From CAZMCC01 sp964564695 (GTDB lineage Bacteria > Planctomycetota > Phycisphaerae > Phycisphaerales > UBA1924): a stretch of 49,306 nucleotides of DNA. The DNA lies in NCBI GenBank assembly GCA_964564695.1, contig CAZMCC010000014.1:1-49306 (forward strand), written 5' to 3'. Below the pieces are notes generated by a model. That model did not search any database. It was not told the origin of the DNA and saw nothing but the letters and a program-made list of their open reading frames with translations. How positions within the stretch are numbered: position 1 is the stretch's first letter; each line of letters opens with the position of its first letter. The position numbers were made by a program, and so were the translations under genes. Below, piece after piece: positions 49,110 through 49,306 of the stretch.

Positions 49110-49306
49110 GGGACCTCCTCTTCCGTCAAAAGCCGGATGGACGGTGCGGAAACGAGGGGCGCACCGTCGTCGAGCGCAGGGATTGTCGCAGAGAGTTCGC
49201 GCCGGCGAATGAGCCCTATGGACTAGGCGACCTCATGCGAGGAAAGCAGTCCGCGGTGCCTTGTGCGTCCGATGGAGGACGGCTTCGGCGCGGCGTCGTC
49301 GCGCGC
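49110..49306. other. Upstream region of the sheath gene
   Basis: No gene is supported. A minus-strand frame (SSIGRTRHRGLLSSHEVA) ends with TAG at 49223-49225 and may be the last codons of a preceding gene outside the window. Confidence 0.3.

Noticed and set aside
48973..49212. C-terminal 79 residues of the HAMP-gene open frame
   Set aside because: They are antisense to the sheath gene start and its upstream region, with no HAMP or kinase homology.

Overview
The window is a GC-rich stretch of about 49 kb that reads as chromosome of a Planctomycetota bacterium, most likely class Phycisphaerae. The evidence is: small secreted proteins ending in a proline-containing motif, a hydrophobic helix and an arginine cluster (PEP-CTERM-like); small membrane proteins with CPECG zinc ribbons; several families of hairpin repeats scattered between and inside genes; and a Gram-negative envelope gene set (murA, lptB). 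No plasmid or prophage backbone is visible except at the extreme right end. The taxonomic call is inference from protein style, not from a marker gene.

Layout. 1-5.4 kb: a comEC-type DNA-uptake gene running off the left edge and a very large membrane protein, spermidine-synthase-like domain and TPR fusion. 5.6-10.4 kb: kbl, yceI, a membrane protein, argB and a zinc-ribbon protein. 10.4-13.9 kb: a SpoIIE/PP2C phosphatase receptor, tRNA-Ser(UGA), a cyclodeaminase-family gene and a GNAT gene. 13.9-14.8 kb: a repeat-packed region with three copies of a palindrome. 14.8-21.9 kb: murA, a fibro-slime protein, two lipoproteins, ubiX, a TIR-domain protein and a PEP-CTERM-like protein. 22.3-26.7 kb: dnaE. 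27-34.5 kb: two PEP-CTERM-like proteins, a class IV aminotransferase, a BlaI/BlaR1-like repressor and protease pair and a patatin lipoprotein. 34.7-39.8 kb: clpB interrupted by a stop codon, a cysteine-rich small membrane protein, a beta-lactamase-fold lipoprotein and a second zinc-ribbon protein. 39.9-43.4 kb: a ketosynthase pair with a GxxExxY gene between them. 43.5-48.3 kb: PilZ, lptB, an M28 peptidase and small DUF3309/DUF5985 membrane proteins. 48.5-49.3 kb: a truncated HAMP-repeat signalling gene joined head-on to the first codons of a contractile-tail sheath gene.

The most unusual property is the repeat ecology. An octamer-based inverted repeat (unit C-R-R-A-G-T-G-G, with no stop codon in any of six frames) is inserted in frame once in kbl and twice in dnaE. 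Other low-complexity insertions sit in frame in dnaE, clpB and the class IV aminotransferase. Separate hairpin families lie between genes. Two of them begin exactly at the stop codon of a gene and supply that stop codon in five genes here (argB, GNAT, murA, beta-lactamase-fold gene, fabF). One hairpin family keeps its loop and downstream GGCACCC while its stem sequence changes in a compensated way.

Most genes are ordinary metabolism, envelope or signalling, arranged singly or in pairs, with few long operons. Limits: all calls come from reading the sequence; no database search was possible. The clpB stop and the right-end junction could be assembly artefacts.
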